DNA from: CAYVBJ01 sp964449075
GTDB lineage: Bacteria > Bacteroidota > Rhodothermia > Balneolales > Balneolaceae
Assembly: GCA_964449075.1 (NCBI GenBank)
Contig: CAYVBJ010000087.1
Coordinates: forward strand, 1 to 9,740
Length of the DNA: 9,740 nt
Reading direction: 5' to 3'
The translations under genes and the position numbers were made by a program. Positions 6,641-9,740 of this stretch are shown in pieces; within the stretch, counting starts at the first letter, position 1, and every line of letters begins with the position of its first letter. Under the pieces are notes generated by a model. The model was not told the DNA's origin, did no database searches, and saw nothing but the letters and a program-made list of their open reading frames with translations.

Positions 6641-8014
6641 TTGATATCAGACAAACCACACGATTACTGTGGCATTTTTGGAATATTTGACCACGCCGAA
6701 GCCGCACTTTTAACCTATTATGGATTACACTCCCTTCAGCACAGAGGACAGGAATCTGCCGGAATCGTTTCCTCCTATTTTGATACGGAAAAAAGCAAAT
6801 ACGTAATGCCCATGCACAAGGATTTCGGACTGGTGCTTTCGGTTTTTGAGGATTCAAATATATTTAAAAGAGAATTAAAGGGCAGAAATGCCATTGGCCA
6901 CAATCGCTACTCCACTTCAGGGGCTGCCAAAAACCCTGCCAATATTCAGCCTTTTAGAGTACATTACAAAAACGGCAACATTGCGATCGGCCATAATGGA
7001 AATCTGTCCAATGCACGTGAACTCAGAGACAGGTTCAGGCAAGAAGGTGTTTTGTTTCAAAGTACCTCCGATACCGAATTGATACTGCACCTTATTTCGA
7101 AAAGTTCTAAAACTGATCAAATTGATCAAATCATGGATGCGCTCCGCCAGATTGAGGGTGCTTATTGCCTGGTAATACTAACCGACGACAAACTCATTGC
7201 CGTACGTGATCCCAACGGGTTCAGGCCGCTTGCNNNNNNNNNNNNNNNNNNNNNNNNNNNNNNNNNNNNNNNNNNNNNNNNNNNNNNNNNNNNNNNNNNN
7301 NNNNNNNNNNNNNNNNNNNNNNNNNNNNNNNNNGGTGAAAATGTAGATAAAATCCGACGGAATCTCGGTAAACAACTGGCCAAGGAGCACCCTCTGGAAG
7401 ATATCATCCTGCATCCCGATTCTGAATACAGGCCTATTATTATTTCGGTGCCCGATTCAAGTAACACAGCTGCTCTTGGCTATGCGCACGAAAATCAAAA
7501 AATGGGGTATGATTGTAAATATGATATCGGGTTAATCCGGAATCACTACGTTGGCCGGACATTTATTTCCCCCGGTCAAAAATCACGGGAGCAAAAGGTG
7601 CGTACAAAGTTCAATACTGTTCAGGGTGTGATTGAAGGTCGCAGTGTGATTATCGTTGACGATTCAATCGTTCGGGGAACAACATCGCGGTACCTTGTAG
7701 ATATGATCCGGAATGCAAATCCTACAGAAATTCATTTCCTTGTCAGCTCTCCTCCTATCACAAATCCATGCTTTTACGGGATGGACTTTCCCGATCCTGA
7801 GGAGTTAATTGCCAATCGTTTTCACAATAATATTCACGAAATAGCAGAGGCAATTGGCGTCGACAGCCTTCGCTATCTTTCAGCTGAAGGATTGGTGGAA
7901 GCAGTTCGGACATGCAACCCGTCAGGCGGAGGTTATTGCACAGCGTGCTTTACCGGAAACTACCCGGTGCCCGTTCAGTTCGGGGCAGAGAAAGAAGAGA
8001 ATGAGATTGCTTAA
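6641..8014 (+). CDS. purF: Amidophosphoribosyltransferase, [4Fe-4S]/propeptide type, interrupted by an assembly gap
   Basis: PurF makes 5-phosphoribosylamine from PRPP and glutamine, the first committed step of purine synthesis. The N-terminal glutaminase domain shows CGIFGIF with nucleophile Cys10, then SLQHRGQESAGI, GHNRYSTSG and IGHNGNLSN. The C-terminal phosphoribosyltransferase domain shows VPDSS, YVGRTFI and the PRPP loop VIIVDDSIVRGTT. Nine residues precede Cys10, so this is the form that matures by removing a propeptide. Cysteines in PCFYG and YCTACFTG match three of the four iron-sulfur ligands of Bacillus subtilis PurF; the fourth should lie in the missing part. The start must be upstream of Cys10 (6668). 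An in-frame stop at 6617-6619 leaves TTG 6641 as the only common start codon. A 100-N gap replaces residues after NGFRPL. From remembered homologues about 70 residues belong there, more than the 34 codons of N, so the displayed 457-residue length is probably too short. The stop overlaps the engB start by one base. Confidence 0.95.
   Translation: MISDKPHDYCGIFGIFDHAEAALLTYYGLHSLQHRGQESAGIVSSYFDTEKSKYVMPMHKDFGLVLSVFEDSNIFKRELKGRNAIGHNRYSTSGAAKNPANIQPFRVHYKNGNIAIGHNGNLSNARELRDRFRQEGVLFQSTSDTELILHLISKSSKTDQIDQIMDALRQIEGAYCLVILTDDKLIAVRDPNGFRPLXXXXXXXXXXXXXXXXXXXXXXXXXXXXXXXXXXGENVDKIRRNLGKQLAKEHPLEDIILHPDSEYRPIIISVPDSSNTAALGYAHENQKMGYDCKYDIGLIRNHYVGRTFISPGQKSREQKVRTKFNTVQGVIEGRSVIIVDDSIVRGTTSRYLVDMIRNANPTEIHFLVSSPPITNPCFYGMDFPDPEELIANRFHNNIHEIAEAIGVDSLRYLSAEGLVEAVRTCNPSGGGYCTACFTGNYPVPVQFGAEKEENEIA
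7234..7333. other. Assembly gap of 100 N inside purF
   Basis: Exactly 100 N, the usual placeholder for a join of unknown length. The purF frame happens to remain open across it: the codon at 7232-7234 is GCN (Ala) and translation resumes with GGT at 7334. The missing portion spans the end of the glutaminase domain and the start of the phosphoribosyltransferase domain, including a predicted cluster cysteine. Confidence 0.98.
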
Positions 8015-8616
8015 TGAATTTTAGCCAGGCAAAATTTGTAACCGGTGCTCCGAGCCTGGATGAATGCCCCCCGGAAAAATACCCGGAGTTCTGCTTTGCA
8101 GGCCGCTCAAATGTGGGCAAATCTTCCTTAATCAACAAACTTACAAACCGCAATAAGCTCGCCCGAACAAGTAATACACCGGGAAAAACCCAGCAGATGA
8201 ATTACTACCTGGTAGACAACCAGGTTTACATTGTAGACCTGCCCGGTTTTGGCTTTGCAAAAGTTCCTAAAAACGAGCGGGAGCGGTGGGGACGCGATAT
8301 TCACAAATATATTTTAAACAGAAATACACTCAGGCTGATTTTCCACCTGGTCGATTCCCGTCACAACCCCACAGCGCTTGATGAAGAATTTTTTTACTGG
8401 ATGGGAAGTCACCACATACCATTTGTGGTACTGCTTTCAAAAGCCGATAAATTATCTAAAAATAAACTTGCGGGATCAAAGTCAGCTGTTATACAGCTCC
8501 TGAATGAGATGAATATAGATGTGCCTGTTATATCCTGTTCTGTAGAGACCGGTCTTGGGATGGATGAAGCCCGGTCTGTTATTCAGGAATTTTCAATTGA
8601 AAACACAACCAACTGA
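8014..8616 (+). CDS. engB: Ribosome biogenesis GTP-binding protein YsxC/EngB
   Basis: A 200-residue protein of normal family length. EngB (YsxC/YihA) is a TRAFAC-class GTPase needed for assembly of the large ribosomal subunit and acts in the cytoplasm. Motifs in order: G1 GRSNVGKSS (30-38), G2 region NTPGKTQ (54-60), G3 DLPGFG (75-80), G4 SKADK (142-146, where TKxDK is commoner) and a G5-like SCSVETG late in the protein. The ATG at 8014 shares its A with the TAA of purF (TAATG), an arrangement that favours translational coupling. The serA start follows six bases after the stop. Confidence 0.96.
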   Translation: MNFSQAKFVTGAPSLDECPPEKYPEFCFAGRSNVGKSSLINKLTNRNKLARTSNTPGKTQQMNYYLVDNQVYIVDLPGFGFAKVPKNERERWGRDIHKYILNRNTLRLIFHLVDSRHNPTALDEEFFYWMGSHHIPFVVLLSKADKLSKNKLAGSKSAVIQLLNEMNIDVPVISCSVETGLGMDEARSVIQEFSIENTTN

Positions 8617-8622
8617 AATTTT

Positions 8623-9740
8623 ATGCCATTCAATGTTTTACTTCTTGACAATGTGGATCCGGTTTGTGCTGAAGTTTTCAATCAGAGAGGAGTGCAGACC
8701 GAAACGTCCGGAAAATTGACATCTGAAGAACTTCGTGCAAAAATCGGCACCTTTGACGGAATTGTTGTAAGAAGTTCAACCAACGTAGACGAAGACCTTC
8801 TGAAACATGCAGGTAAACTGAAAGTTATTGGCCGGGCAGGTGTCGGTGTTGACAATATTGACATCAAGGCGGCAACGGCAAAGGGTGTTCTTGTGATGAA
8901 TACACCGGACGGGAATACCATCAGCACTGCCGAACACACTTGCGGAATGATACTGGCCATGGCAAGAAATATCCCTTCCGCTGTTGACCGGATAAAAAAC
9001 GGGGGCTGGGATCGTAAAAAATTTATGGGTACCGAGCTGCATCACAAAACGCTTGGCATCATCGGTCTCGGTAAAATCGGATCAGAAGTAGCTTCCCGGA
9101 TGAAAGCTTTTGGCATGGATATTATTGCATACGATCCGTTTGCCACCCGGGAGCAATCTTCCGAGATTGGTGTGGAACTTAAAGATCTCGACCAGGTACT
9201 GAAATCATCCGATTTTCTGACTCTTCACACACCCCTGACGGAAAAGACAAAAGGATTGATATCATTTGAAAACAGGGACAAGCTTAAAAAGGGAATCCGC
9301 CTGGTAAACTGTGCCCGCGGCGGTATTATTAAGGAGTCTGACATGGCTGCATTATTAGATGAAGGGATCGTTTCAGGGATTGCAGTCGATGTTTACAGCG
9401 AGGAACCGCCTTCTGCGAAGTTATATGAATACCTGAAACATCCCGCCATTATTTGCACGCCTCATCTTGGTGCATCAACCGAGGAGGCACAAAAAAAAGT
9501 GGCTGTTCATATAGCTGAACAGATGTCTGATGCCCTTGAAAACAAAAGCTACAAAGGGAGTCTGAACGGAAAATCTATCGCACTTCTTACTAATAAAGAG
9601 GTGAACCCATACCTGGAGCTATCCGAAAAATTGGGACATTTAACCGGACAAATTAAACCCGAAAACGCCAATCATTTCTCTTTCGAATACAGGGGTATCT
9701 GTGCCAGGTATGCAGAAGTTCTCACCGATGGCATTTTGAA
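8623..9740 (+). CDS. serA: D-3-phosphoglycerate dehydrogenase (C-terminus cut off by the window edge)
   Basis: The frame starts at ATG 8623 and stays open for 372 codons to the end of the window. SerA oxidises 3-phosphoglycerate to 3-phosphohydroxypyruvate with NAD+, the first step of serine synthesis. The NAD-binding GLGKIGSEVA lies at 148-157. The D-2-hydroxyacid dehydrogenase catalytic residues are present as NCARGG (Arg232), DVYSEEP (Glu261) and TPHLGAST (His281). RAGVGVDNID and NTPDGNTISTAEH are typical of the SerA branch. Sequence continuing well beyond the catalytic domain (from about 310) fits the longer bacterial form of roughly 525 residues, with an intervening domain and a C-terminal ACT domain that often senses serine. 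Those last parts lie outside the window. It is the third gene of a tight plus-strand cluster after purF and engB. Confidence 0.95.
   Translation, partial: MPFNVLLLDNVDPVCAEVFNQRGVQTETSGKLTSEELRAKIGTFDGIVVRSSTNVDEDLLKHAGKLKVIGRAGVGVDNIDIKAATAKGVLVMNTPDGNTISTAEHTCGMILAMARNIPSAVDRIKNGGWDRKKFMGTELHHKTLGIIGLGKIGSEVASRMKAFGMDIIAYDPFATREQSSEIGVELKDLDQVLKSSDFLTLHTPLTEKTKGLISFENRDKLKKGIRLVNCARGGIIKESDMAALLDEGIVSGIAVDVYSEEPPSAKLYEYLKHPAIICTPHLGASTEEAQKKVAVHIAEQMSDALENKSYKGSLNGKSIALLTNKEVNPYLELSEKLGHLTGQIKPENANHFSFEYRGICARYAEVLTDGIL

Noticed and set aside
6576..6857. Minus-strand open frame spanning the purF start
   Set aside because: It overlaps the conserved glutaminase domain of purF on the opposite strand and has no recognisable motif.
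7162..7467. Minus-strand frames crossing the N run
   Set aside because: They are held open only by N codons and oppose purF.
8682..9045. Minus-strand open frames of about 90 codons opposite serA
   Set aside because: They mirror the conserved serA coding sequence and look like antisense shadows.

Overview
The window looks like chromosomal DNA from a Bacteroidota-type bacterium (or a close relative such as Balneolota/Rhodothermota). It is moderately AT-rich, shows no Shine-Dalgarno-like sequences that decide starts, uses TTG as a likely start codon twice, and has a TAnnTTTG-type promoter element. It also carries a long lipoprotein/outer-membrane-barrel phosphatase of a kind I associate with that group. 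A run of exactly 100 N inside purF marks a scaffold join in a draft assembly. The organism call is inference; no rRNA or other marker is present.

Left part, minus strand, transcribed right to left: (i) 4688-6064 encodes a multi-spanning membrane carrier resembling the NTP/NDP exchange (ATP:ADP antiporter, Tlc/NTT) family. (ii) 3420-4613 encodes a 397-residue lipoprotein phosphatase with a complete purple-acid-phosphatase (ACP5/TRAP-like) metal-ligand set. (iii) 1-3307 encodes a much larger paralogue, cut by the window edge after 1102 residues. Its order is lipoprotein signal, the same phosphatase module, a region that reads like a Fam20/HipA-type kinase core, a beta-rich linker, and the first part of an Omp85/D15-like outer-membrane barrel. 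The large paralogue has lost two metal ligands that the small neighbour keeps. This pair is the most interesting item in the window.

Middle, 6065-6640: an AT-rich divergent intergenic region. It holds a good promoter element for the transporter and two short coding-like minus-strand frames that may be remnants of a decayed gene.

Right part, plus strand: purF (6641-8014, interrupted by the N gap), engB/ysxC (8014-8616, sharing one base with the purF stop) and serA (8623 to the edge, C-terminus missing). The spacing is tight enough for one operon combining purine synthesis, ribosome assembly and serine synthesis. These are ordinary housekeeping genes.

No tRNA, rRNA, CRISPR array, insertion sequence or attachment site was seen.
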